Shown one piece after another: positions 54,391 to 64,000 of a DNA stretch of 64,000 bases. Numbering within the stretch: position 1 is the stretch's first letter; each line of letters opens with the position of its first letter. The DNA is from Atriophallophorus winterbourni (lineage: Eukaryota > Platyhelminthes > Trematoda > Plagiorchiida > Microphallidae). Below the pieces are notes generated by a model. It ran no database searches, was not told where the DNA came from, and saw nothing but the letters and a program-made list of their open reading frames with translations. The stretch spans positions 1-64,000 of the forward strand of contig JACCGJ010019959.1 in assembly GCA_013407085.1 (NCBI GenBank). Reading direction: 5' to 3'. The position numbers and the translations under genes are program-made.

Positions 54391-54839
54391 ATGTAGTTTA
54401 TTTTTAATTCTTTGTGATCTGCTCTCAATGTATTCGGACCCCAGATGTGCATTTGTATTGGTTAATGCACGTTAAGTTTGCCTGACTAGTTAGCTGGTTT
54501 AAGAGCGGTAAATGTTTTACCAGTGTTCAACGTTATTCTCACATTTTCAGAAGGTTAAATCGTTTAAGCTAACGGCTTAAACAAACGCAAGTGTCATAGT
54601 CCTTATAGTGAATTCAATGACTATGTCTATACTGTTGTTACTGGCAGTCTTTCACGCCTTGCGCGATACATCATGTTGAATCTTTTTTATTTTCTCCTGA
54701 TGGAACCCAAGAAATCACTGATTTTTTTTACCCCATCCTCTTTCTCAACTCCAACTTTTACAAGCTGAGTGGAAGTTATACAGTCACTTTTCGCTGTATC
54801 CCGCTCGAAGGCTGCGAGCCCCGATAATCTTTCCCATTT

Positions 54840-56315
54840 TTGCTGAAAGAATGCGCACGTAAAATTTCTTCGCCGATCTCATCTATTTTCAACAGACGCA
54901 TTGAGAAAAGTATTTTTCCTGACTGTTGGTAGCCGGTACGTATTACACCAATCCCCAAACATGGTGCTGGAAAGTACCGCCACATTGCAGCTACTCAAAG
55001 TACTGGAAAGTATAGTGCTACGACGACTTGTTTCCAGTTGCCAGGTAGAGGATTCGCATCAGTTCGCGTACCGCAAAAATTGTTCGACAGTGTACGCACT
55101 CCCGTTGCTAACTGACCATGTATCCCGGTCATTGGATTCGGAATCAAAAGCGGTGCAGGTTTGTTTCCTTGATTACAATAACGCTTTCAATAGTGTTATC
55201 GGAAGTTCTTTGCTCAAAAACCTTCATGATTGTGGTGTACCCCTAAACCTAGTTCACTAGATATCGTCCCATTTTAAGGATCGCGTGCAGTATACTTATG
55301 CGAATGATAAAGTCTCCAATTCTGTAGCGATTTATCGCGGTGTTCTGCAATGTGCAATACTTCCCCCTCCTCATTTTCTATCTATATTTCTGATCATCCT
55401 GGCTTTCCCTTCACTATTATCCTAAAATACGCTGATGACGTTGCTATTGTTTCTGACTACCGTAGACGTGCAGACTCTCCTAGATCAATAACATTGGCCA
55501 GTGGTCCTCCTCACTCGGCTTATCGTTAATTATTCAAAAATGCAAAGAGGTAATATTTTCAAACTTGGCTAGTCAGCATCGTCAAACTCTGACTCAAATA
55601 ATTACCACGGTTTCCTTCCATGGCTCGAACGTCAGCAGAAGCGCATGTTTCAAGTATCTTGGCGTCATTTTATCACAGCGTCTCAAATGGATCGATCATG
55701 TGACTCCACAATACTTTAAGGTTAGAAGGTTATCATTTTACGCCTCACGTCGACGTTCTTCAGCTGTTCCTCTTGATGTAGTTAGATGTTTTGATTTTTC
55801 CTGCAATTTTTCCATTTTAATCTACGCATCCCCTATAATTTTCCTGGTCTTTTTGAAAAGGATTTTTGATGATCAGAAGATTAATCAAATTAATTTCAAG
55901 ATTGAGCTCTTTCTCCAATGAGTTAATTCGTGATGTGGTCGACGAACGCCACTTTAGTGAATGTGACAGATTTGTCAGAGTCATAACGTATGATAATGCA
56001 CACCCACTGCATGAGGTCCTTATGGCTTGCAGATCGTTCCCAGCTACGCGTAGTCAACATATCGTCCCGTATGCAAGAAGTGAGAAATTCAAAAATTCTT
56101 TCACTCCTTATCTGGCTCGATATTTGGTTGATCATACAAAAGTTATTCTCGGTTTGAGGAAGAAACTGACAGTATAATAACTAAAGTGGGATCATCCTTT
56201 TCGACATGTTTTTTTTTGAAAAAAATGTACATGTTATTTCGGTTGGTCGAATTGATAGTATCGCTGAAAATTCGTGTACTTGAATAAAGCTATTTTTTCC
56301 TTCTTCTTCTTTTAG
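54840..56315 (+). mobile_element. CR1/jockey-like LINE G, decayed
   Basis: RT relic distinct from the other LINEs. It starts SSPISSIFNRRIEKSIFPDCW, then KVLESIVLRRLVSSCQ and HQFAYRKNCSTVYAL (54901-55260). Motif A is FLDYNNAFNSVIGSSLL, followed by RGVLQCAILPPPHF-like motif B. ALKYADD-like sequence lies near 55425 (NTLMTLLL in the shifted frame). The region FKYLGVILSQRLKWIDHVT (55650) leads to a C-terminal block ending about 56177. Several frameshifts and stops. The 3' tail is TTCTTCTTCT-like at about 56298-56312. Confidence 0.8.
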
Positions 56316-57179
56316 TCATAAGATATGATAGTCAATATTTTGAAGAACGTGGTTCACAGATTGTATTCTCTAACTTAAAATAAATTATTGTTCATGATGG
56401 CACTCATATGATGTAAAAGTAAGGCCAATTGGAAAATGTTATAATGTTGGAATAAATTGTTATTATTTGCTCTTAGTACTTTTTCGATACAGCCGTGTAA
56501 CTCAGTGCATGCATTGGTTCATATTTTAGAGTTCAATGCTGTTTAAATGTTTGGGGATTCTTTTCAACCTGTATGAACACTACTCGTAAGCTGGTCTGTT
56601 TGATTTCGGCCGAAAATCTACATTTTGGTAATCTGGAACGGAACGACATCTCCGGAAACTCTGGAATCCGAATCGTTAGTCTTTCATCAGAATGAAGCCA
56701 AAGTGTCATTGTGAAGTGAAATGTGGAATACCAAGTAACATATATTGATCTCTAACTGAAACGGGCAAGTATTGTATGTTGGATATTTCTAAAAATCTAT
56801 TCGTCAGCTTTGTCAAATTGCAAACGAAATAATAAATTAAACCTGCATTCCTATAAGCACATTCTCATGACGACAACAAGGATTTTATCGCTTGTCCCGA
56901 GTATTTTGATTTCTATTACATGTGGATTGCCGTTTTCTGATAGGTTTCGCAAATATCAATCAAACCCTCGCTGATATGAACTTCGTTTGAATTCGATGAA
57001 TAGTTTCGAAAAGTTTACGAATTCTAAGCATACATTTTAACATTCATTTGTATATCGTACAGAGGCAGGTGATTATAAAACCCATCTTATAATGTATTTG
57101 CTGAACAGTTCCATTAAACAAAAACTACAAGCAAGAAAATTAAAATTTGAAGTAACTTTTGTTACCCTAAATGTTTTTG
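56316..57179. other. Non-coding AT-rich interval
   Basis: Nothing recognisable. Confidence 0.5.
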
Positions 57180-57290
57180 GCATTCCAGAACTCAATCAAT
57201 CTGTGTTTGAACATCGCGGTTTGTTGTACGAACCCTAAATAGTAGTGGCACGGAAGTTAAACTTTGTTAAGCATAGAAGAGCTTATTTTG
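57180..57290 (+). repeat. Satellite-family relic, inverted orientation
   Basis: CTGTGTTTGAACATCGCGGTTTGTTGTACGAACCCTA aligns with the inverted satellite (written here in pieces: CTGTGTCTGAACATCG, GTTGTACGAACCCTATA). About 110 bp; no ribozyme part. Confidence 0.6.
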
Positions 57291-57329
57291 AAGCTTTACA
57301 GAGCAAATATATTTTAAATATACTTGCTT

Positions 57330-57600
57330 TTGACCGCTCGGTGGCACCTTATGAAATGTCATATCCAAGCTAGGGAAGAGCAGATACTTCTCTTGGCTTC
57401 TTAACGCAGATCACGCCTCCAACTTGCAACGTACGCCAATTGACCAACTACTGCCTATCACGTGAGCGTTTTATGGGAGAGTTATGTTTCGTGAATCGGA
57501 CTGGTAAGTCATTGAAAAAGTTGCGGTGCATGAAACCACTATGCGCTTGTGATGTAACTCCATGGTCCATAGCGACACAAGTGGGCGAACAACAACAATA
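57330..57600 (+). pseudogene. RTE-like LINE R5, 3' scrap
   Basis: Decayed zinc-finger region (GAATCGGACTGGTAAGTCATT, compare R2) and a mutated 3' signature ending GCGAACAACAACAA at about 57596. Stops throughout. Confidence 0.55.
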
Positions 57601-58006
57601 TGATAATTAATATATAATTGTAAAATAATTGCTATGCTTACACTTCGTTTTGTCTTTGCTTTGTGCAACTGTGAACAAAAAATAAGAATATTTGAATCAA
57701 ATTGAATGGATTCTTTTTACTAAAATGTGATTTCAAACAATGCAATGTTTACATCTGTAAATCAGAATCGCCTTCGCAATCAAACCTTTGCAATTTGGTA
57801 CAAAATTTTAATTCTATATTATTGTTATTTCGGTAAATTTGCATAATCGTGGTTCAAAATTATTGGATGACCGTCGCTAAAAATGGCTATTTTTCCAAAT
57901 AAACCAGTAAGAATTACCGGCGTGAGAGAACAACGGTGATTGTATGTAAACCTAATGAAATGTTCTGCGACAGTCGAATAGTTTTCTGAAGTGATGATTC
58001 GCGATC
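57601..58006. other. Non-coding AT-rich interval
   Basis: Nothing recognisable before the microsatellite. Confidence 0.5.

Positions 58007-58045
<39 letters not shown>
58007..58045. repeat. (TA)n microsatellite at LINE 3' end
   Basis: About 19 TA units with one TG, directly at the 3' terminus of minus-strand RTE-like R6, so it may be the element's tail. Confidence 0.9.
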
Positions 58046-59540
58046 TCCTTGGCCTCCTGCGGTGGACGTCAACCATGGATGTACATCACAATCGCATGAA
58101 TCTTCATGTTCTACAGCGTTTTGATTGACTAAGCCGTCCGATTCGGGAGGAACAATCTCTCCTGCAGGGCTGGCAACTTAAGTCAGAACTCGGTTGTTTT
58201 GCATCAGTTGCACGCCGGCAGCGTGATCTATGTTTAGCAGCTAAGAGCTTTATGTGTTCCTTACCAGCTTCCAGACGACGCACTTCACAATGCGTTCAAT
58301 GTGAGCGGTCAAGAGCAAGTTCTTTCCAAATGGCCAGTCAATGAAAAAGCTTATATATCTCTTCCGCAAACGTCTGCCCAATGATCGAATTCGTAAGTGC
58401 AACTCACAATATAGTAGATCTTTCGGAATACGACAATTTTCTTTTCTGTAGATATGACCAAGCCACTGCAGGCAGCGTTGTCGCAATAAGGTAAACATTC
58501 TCTGTAGACCAGATTTTGAAAGCACTTCAGCATTAGTCACTCTGTTCAATTCTTGCGTGAGTTGTCTAGGTTTCACTGCCGTACAGAAAGCATTTAGTAC
58601 ACATTCGCTGTATACCATTATCTTTGTCTTTAGAGTCAGCTTTCGGTTACTCAGAACAAGAGAGTTAAATCAAGCAGAATGACAGCCGCTCTGCCAATTT
58701 GCTTATCAATCTCTGTGTCTAGCGAGAGGTTATCCGCAATGTTTGAACCAAGATATGTGAAATGATGTACTGGTTTAAGTTGACAACTTCCAACAGTGAT
58801 GGTGGGAGGCGATACAGCCCCTTGACTGATGACTTTAGTCTTGCTCATGCTGATTGTTAGCCCAAAGTCTTTGCATGTTGACGCAAAACAGTCCATTAGC
58901 TACTGGAGTTGCTCACGGGAATGAGCAATGAATGTTGCATCGGCAGCAAACAGCAGGTCACGGATTACCACATTTCGTGATTTGTTCTGTGCTCTCAACC
59001 GGTTCGGGTTAAAAAGATTGCCATCACTTCGCGTGCGTAGGTCCTCGTCCTGAAAGCGTGGTTCAGAAGCAGAGCAAAAAAAATGCCGAACAGCGCGAGA
59101 GAAAGAACACACACTTGTTTGACGCCTAGGCGAATTTCAAAAGCTTCTGAGCTGAAACCGTCAAAGTCGACTGAGCCCTTCATGCGTGAGTGGAACGGAA
59201 TAATGAAGGTAAGCAGTCTTGGTGGGCAGCCTATCGAATCAAACATTTTAAAAAGACCTTCCCTGCTGACGTAGTCAATTGCTTTCGTTAAATCAATGAA
59301 AACAGCGTAGAATTTAATAAGCTGTTCCCGACACTTATGTTGAAGTTTCTCTCAGGGAGAAGATCGTGTCAATGGTTGGTCTTCTCTTACGAAAGCCACA
59401 CTGAGATTCCGAGTAAAGTTCATGACCTAAAACCTGCAGCCGGATCTGTAGGACGTTAGCACACAAATAGCCTACAACATTCAGAATGGAGATTCCTCTG
59501 TAATTGTTGCAGTCGTCTCTATTTCCCTTATTCTTAAATA
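58046..59540 (-). mobile_element. RTE-like LINE R6, 3' half
   Basis: Longest copy of the RTE-like family, read 59540 to 58046. RT: EGLFKMFDSIGCPPRLLTF and IRLGVKQVCVLSLALFGIFF (59246-59050), FNPNRLRAQNKSR, then the catalytic region DLLFAADATFIAHS near 58940 (FAADA in place of FADDA). FGLTISMSKTKV and FTYLGSNIADNLSLDTEI follow (58651-58896). The C-terminal ORF 58250-58618 has LRQRCLQWLGHIYR and PKDLLYCEL. The zinc-finger region is decayed. The 3' signature is at 58090-58050. Stops and shifts separate the blocks. Confidence 0.82.
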
Positions 59541-59548
59541 TTGTTATG

Positions 59549-59574
<26 letters not shown>
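59549..59574. repeat. (TA)n microsatellite
   Basis: Pure TA run close to the 5' truncation point of R6. Confidence 0.9.
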
Positions 59575-59579
<5 letters not shown>

Positions 59580-59829
59580 ACGCAACGAAACGGACCAAGT
59601 TTCAAGCGAAGTTTTAATTACACAGACATTGGTAAACCAACAATTTAAAAAATTACACGTTTAACTATCTCCGAGACCAGATAAAATAACTCTAGTGCAG
59701 CTCAAACCTGTCAGGCGCATGTGTATTAATTTGCTAAGCTGGTGATGTAACAAAGGACTGGAAACTCGAAGAAATAACAAACATTCACAAATGCGAATGC
59801 TTTTTGAATGCCAAGAATTACAAGCCAGT

Positions 59830-60660
59830 AGCAGGTAGCTGCATACATGCATGCTACTTTGATATTTATACGGTGTTCGACGAAGTCGACCATAAATTAC
59901 TCTTGCATAAGCTACAGTAACTCGGTATTGTTGGAAAACTATATGAATGGATTCCTAATTACCTTAGCAACATTTACAACAGAGTTCGTGAAGATAGCAT
60001 ATAGTCGAAGCAAATCGATGTCACTAGCTAAGTTCTGCAAGGATCGGTACTTAGACCAATACTGTTCCTGATTTACATGAAGGATTTGCCAGAAGCAACT
60101 GAAAACATGATAGTCCTGTTTGCAGATAACTTATAATAATAGAGGCGAATCAAAAACGACGTTGATTGTTTATTGCTACAAAACATCCTCAGTAAATTGT
60201 ACGACTGGTCGTCGGAAAACCTACTTCCTTTGAAAATGCACATTTATGAGATCGTGCGATTAGCTTAGATTCTGGTGCTTCCAACACAAAAAAGTCAGTA
60301 GACTATATTTTGAATTATTTCAACTTCGAAATTCTAGATAAATCCGGTTTAGTTGTTGCATGTTTGAAATATCAAACTTTAAATGGAACTGCCGCAGGTA
60401 TTTTTAATTGATTCAAGCGTGTTATGTTTGGAATTCCCTACTTGTCGATTGTAAAACTCAATCAGTTTACTCAGGTACAAAACAAACCTTGACGACTATA
60501 TGAGAGCGAACCTGAATTTGTCCCTAACTATTACCAAACTATCGACTCACTTTTTTATATATAGGTATATGCACATTTGTACCAATATTTCGACTTAGTG
60601 GTTATTGTAAAGTTAATTGCGTTTTCATGCATAAATGTTGATTCTTGAATTATGTGTCCT
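59830..60660 (+). pseudogene. CR1-like LINE H, heavily decayed
   Basis: Plus-strand RT scraps: VFDEVDHKLLLHKLQ (motif A, near 59880), LQGSVLRPILFLIYMKDLPEA (motif B, near 60035) and LFADN at the catalytic site (second Asp changed). The C-terminal YVWNSLLVD is near 60430. It ends with a TTCTTGAAT-like terminus at about 60650. A large internal deletion separates the two halves. Confidence 0.65.
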
Positions 60661-61224
60661 GGAATGGTGGCTGTCCAAACGTATATTTCAAAAACATTTT
60701 ATCAACTCATTCAAAACTTTGAATTATCTTTCGTTTTTCCTCGAAAAGCTTGGCTGAAATTGTCAAAGTCTTGTTCATAAGAATATCATGCGTATATCCG
60801 TACCACTCAGCATACGCTCAAGCTTCAAGACGCAAACGCAGTAACTTTGAAACCAAATTATACACAAATCGTACTCGTTTTCCGTTAGTTTCTCCACAAT
60901 CAAACATCACCCAAGGACTAAATGCTTGAAATGAAATTGAACGCTTTTATTTGAATAAACTAGGCTAACATTTACTGAAAATCTCTGGAGTAAGAATCAC
61001 AATGGTCATGGCATAATCGGAAGAAGTAACAATATGATGTAATATATTGATTACATATCATTTTGATTCGTGCTTCACAATTGCCAATGCCTAGATTTCG
61101 AGTAAACGTTTTACTAGAATGTTACATTTGGATTCTAAGAAATGTCTACGTTGGATTTCTGAAAATTTCCTTAAGTTTAAGCGCCTCTAAAGCAAGTTCA
61201 TGGAGCAATTTTTGATTCGTATTA
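60661..61224. other. Non-coding interval
   Basis: Nothing recognisable. Confidence 0.5.
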
Positions 61225-61310
61225 GAACACCGTTTTTCGTTGTACGAACCGTATTTAACAGTGGCATTTGAGCAAAACATATTTGTCTCTTCGTATTTAC
61301 TTTATTTCAA
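61225..61310 (+). repeat. Satellite-family relic
   Basis: TTCGTTGTACGAACCGTATTTAACAGTGGCAT aligns in pieces with the inverted satellite (TTCGTTGTACGAACC, TATATAACAGTTGGCAT). About 80 bp. Confidence 0.55.
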
Positions 61311-61804
61311 ATTTGTTTCGAATTGTTTGGTGTTGCAATGTTGCATCTGCTGTGTTGCTGTTCTACTGTACTGCATTAAGTGTTTTTGTGAAAACTTCTA
61401 ATGACATTTTGCGGTGAATAAACTGCGACATTTAAAATAATTCTTAGATGTGGCACAATTTGCTTCCAACGAGAATGTCATTCAATCAACTGGCCATGTC
61501 TCACGTTATATGAATGCATGTTTTCATTTATCGGATCCACAACGGTAAACAATTATTGTGTAAAATCCAAAATGGTAACTTACCATATGCAATGGCACAC
61601 ATTACGTCTATTCAATAAAAAAATATAGCATATAATCAAACATGATTTCTAAAGTTAGCACATTTGCTCGTTACAAAGTTCAGGTATCAATCCGAAACGT
61701 ATTTTTCGTGAATATTCCGAAACGTTTAATTGTGTTAAATTTAAACGAAGTAACAAACGCGCCGTATTGTTTGAGCGTAAAACAGTGACATGTTGCATAC
61801 TAAT
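61311..61804. other. Non-coding interval
   Basis: AT-rich, nothing recognisable. Confidence 0.5.
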
Positions 61805-62020
61805 GGTTGCAAGATGGAACTACCACAATCAAAACGAAACTGCCACATTCATTTTTATTCGGTGCGTGTGTGTGTTTTGTTTGGAATTCCCTACCAACTG
61901 ATTTTGTAAACACAAACATTTTCGCAATATTTTCAAATCATAACTTGACGAATTTAAGATTGATAATTCTGATTTTGCCCATAAGTATTAAGGAACTATC
62001 CCAGTTATATGGTACTATTG
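61805..62020 (+). pseudogene. CR1-like LINE C-terminal scrap
   Basis: Frame HSFLFGACVCFVWNSLPTDFVNT is the conserved ORF2 end (FxVRVxFxWNSLP). About 70 codons, ending before the microsatellite. Confidence 0.65.
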
Positions 62021-62029
62021 AACACTCTC

Positions 62030-62045
62030 TCACACACACACACAC

Positions 62046-62086
<41 letters not shown>

Positions 62087-62138
62087 TATCTATATAGATA
62101 TATAGATATAATTATATATATATTATATATATATATAA
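62030..62138. repeat. (CA)n-(TA)n compound microsatellite
   Basis: CA repeats followed by TA repeats with GATATC interruptions. Confidence 0.92.
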
Positions 62139-62594
62139 GTTTTCATTATTAATTAGTATTTGACCTTCGAAAAGCAGGTCGGAATCACCCGGCCGTTTTC
62201 GTGGTACTAGGATGCAGTATTCGAACAGAAAACCATTCAGATATCTTATACCTCAACACAAATAGAGTGTATCAATGTCATATTACAATTTTGGCAGACA
62301 GGCCGTTAAGATTCGCATTTTTAAAGGTAACAACTTGACGAGAGAACGATCATCAAGAGTCTCCGGTACATTTGCAAAAGCCAAACCTTCGTGTCGAATG
62401 GTCTGCGAATATATAAATTTTATCTGGTTGGCAGTACAGACTGAGATTTTCGATTTAACGGAAGCTATACTCACCTACTTCAGGTTATTAGCAACGATTG
62501 AATCTCCGCTAATGCTTCCAACGTATGTACGCTGAGCTCCAATCTCAAAATGCGATCATTCATGATTATTGCTGGACAAGTTTTTAAAACAGGC
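62139..62594. other. Unassigned interval
   Basis: An 86-codon plus-strand frame (62275-62535) has no known motif. Confidence 0.4.
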
Positions 62595-63049
62595 AAATCA
62601 TCTTTTATCGAAGTGACTTGAAATTGGTATTCATTGATTTTTATGAGGTCCGTCTGTCCATGCACCATCACTCCCGTTGGTTGGTGGAATTCATGTGTTG
62701 CATTCTTGTCCATCGAGTTTTTATTGGTCCATAGGTTGTAGCCAATTGAAGGTGTTGGTTGATTGATGTCGTTGTTGAGTACCACGCCTCGATGAATTCT
62801 CGCGCTCGTCGGTTGTTTTCTTTGGCTAAAATCGCGTTTCACCAATCGAATTGGTGTCTGAATTGATCAACCTGTATTGAAATCAACGACTTTGGGTCGT
62901 GCCTTCGTGCAGCTAACCGGTGTTCGTGTAGTCTTGTGCTTAGCTTGCGGCCGGTTTGTGCGACGTAGTTATTCTCGCAATCTCTGCACGTAATCTTGTA
63001 GACAATATTCGAATTGTTCTCCTTTTGCAACGTTGTCTTTTACATTGTT
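62595..63049 (-). mobile_element. Penelope-like 3' fragment
   Basis: Minus-strand GIY-YIG segment NIVYKITCRDCENNYVAQTGRKL and HEHRLAARRHDPKSL (ORF 62839-63030), with YVAQT in place of YIGQT and a stop after HQFDW. It is followed by part of the terminal repeat (MDKNATHEFHQPTGV context at about 62712). The hammerhead part is missing. Truncated at 63049, where a plus-strand LINE begins. Confidence 0.85.
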
Positions 63050-64000
63050 GAACATCTCGAAAACCATCAGTTAATAACTTTCACACAACACGGATTTAGG
63101 AAAACATATTCATGCCTGTCTAACTTGCTCACGACTCTAAATGACTGGACGCAAGCACTAGACCAAAGGGGTTTCGTCCATGCCGGTTACTTAGATATAT
63201 CTAAAGCATTCGACAGAGTGAATCAATCCTTACTGCTTCAGAAGCTGCATAATGTTGGCGTCATCTGAAACCTACTAACATTGTTCACAAGTTACCTGTC
63301 TGGACGCAAAGTAAAAGTCAGAATAGATGGTGGAACTTCTCGAACAATTGAAGCCACGAGCGGAGTCCCTCAGGGTTCGGTTCTCGGTCCGATACTCTTT
63401 CTCATATTTATAAACAATCTACCGAAATTACTAGCATGTAGGCTTAATTTTATTCGCAGATGATGTAAAAATCTGGACGAAGGTCAACTCCATCGAGGAC
63501 TGTCAAGTTCTGCAAGGAGATTTGAATAAGCTGCACCAGTGGTCAATCCAAAACAAACTGCCATTTAATTTCCGCAAGTGCAAAATGTTGCAAGTCGGAA
63601 AACCCTTTCTCTTTACCTACACACTTGGCAGCCACCCGCTTGAATGGAGTCCATCACAGAAAGATCTCGGAATCTTGGTGTCCTGCACTTTGAAGAACAG
63701 CCTACAGTGCGAAGCCGTCTACAAGCGTGCGTGCAGCTTGCTAGGTTTACTGAAACGCATTTTCGGACGTTTCCCACCACACTCACTCGCGAAATTACTA
63801 AACGCCCACATACATCCTGTCGTTGACTACGCTGTACAAGCTTGGACGCCATGGATCGAAAAAACATCTCGCTCCTCGAACGAATTTATCACAAGGCAAC
63901 TAAAATGGTTACCGGATTGAATAATTTACCCTTTGAGTAGCGACTGACCAGACTTGGACTGTGCACCCTCGAGCGCAGGTGTATCCTACACGACCTCACT
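63050..64000 (+). mobile_element. CR1-like LINE I, runs off window
   Basis: Starts inside the RT: HLENHQLITFTQHGFRKTYSC, then LDISKAFDRVNQSLL (motif A), TGA at 63266, and SGVPQGSVLGPILFLIFINNL (motif B, 63355-63420). After a frameshift near 63445 it has LFADDVKIW (intact catalytic motif) and KDLGILVSCTLKNS. A second shift near 63860 leads to ERIYHKATKMVTGLNNLPFE. It is 5'-truncated where it joins the PLE fragment and continues past the window. Confidence 0.88.

Overview
The window looks like gene-poor, repeat-dominated nuclear DNA of a flatworm, most likely a digenean trematode (inference). The clues are a CsRn1-clade Ty3/gypsy element with the LCxYHxRFG CHCC gag signature, many CR1-like and RTE-like LINE remnants, Penelope-like elements (PLEs) with GIY-YIG endonuclease, and hammerhead-ribozyme repeats. 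These combinations are familiar from trematode genomes. I see no host protein-coding gene, tRNA or rRNA gene, and nothing prokaryotic.

Layout. 1-3743: a satellite with a 243-bp period, about 13 forward units followed by 2 inverted ones. Each unit junction carries a type I hammerhead ribozyme motif, in various states of decay. 3744-17300: two minus-strand copies (A and B) of one CR1-like LINE. Copy A is split by a complete but broken 5.2-kb gypsy element (4688-9886) and by a 5'-truncated plus-strand LINE (11447-12537). 17440-20573: the best preserved LINE, with an ORF1 end, endonuclease, reverse transcriptase and a GAA tail. 20.86-28 kb: LINE fragments on both strands, including an RTE-like element interrupted by a minus-strand CR1 fragment. 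28.86-29.4 kb: a PLE 3' fragment. 32.17-35.8 kb: a second gypsy element (Mag-like pol) that stays in a single frame but has twelve in-frame stops. 36-46 kb: mostly AT-rich sequence with short LINE, gypsy and ribozyme-repeat relics and a 116-bp minisatellite. 46.95-50.94 kb: a PLE array with a 799-codon ORF, a head-to-tail partial copy and an inverted fragment. 51-64 kb: more LINE fragments, microsatellites, a PLE fragment, and a LINE running off the right edge.

How the parts relate. The autonomous elements (LINE, gypsy, PLE) encode reverse transcriptases that are almost all disrupted. The 243-bp array encodes no protein; its clearest function is RNA self-cleavage into unit-length RNAs. Its architecture (type I hammerhead, very short self-complementary stem III, tandem units of a few hundred bp) matches the small ribozyme retroelements called retrozymes, which have been proposed to depend on PLE-type machinery. 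The PLEs here carry their own hammerhead-like motif at the start of the ORF. Diverged single units of the satellite family are scattered at 36.4, 39.8, 43.4, 45.9, 54.2, 57.2 and 61.2 kb. The most interesting feature of the window is therefore a family of ribozyme-bearing mobile repeats alongside a plausible helper element. All coordinates of decayed elements are approximate unless a motif fixes them.
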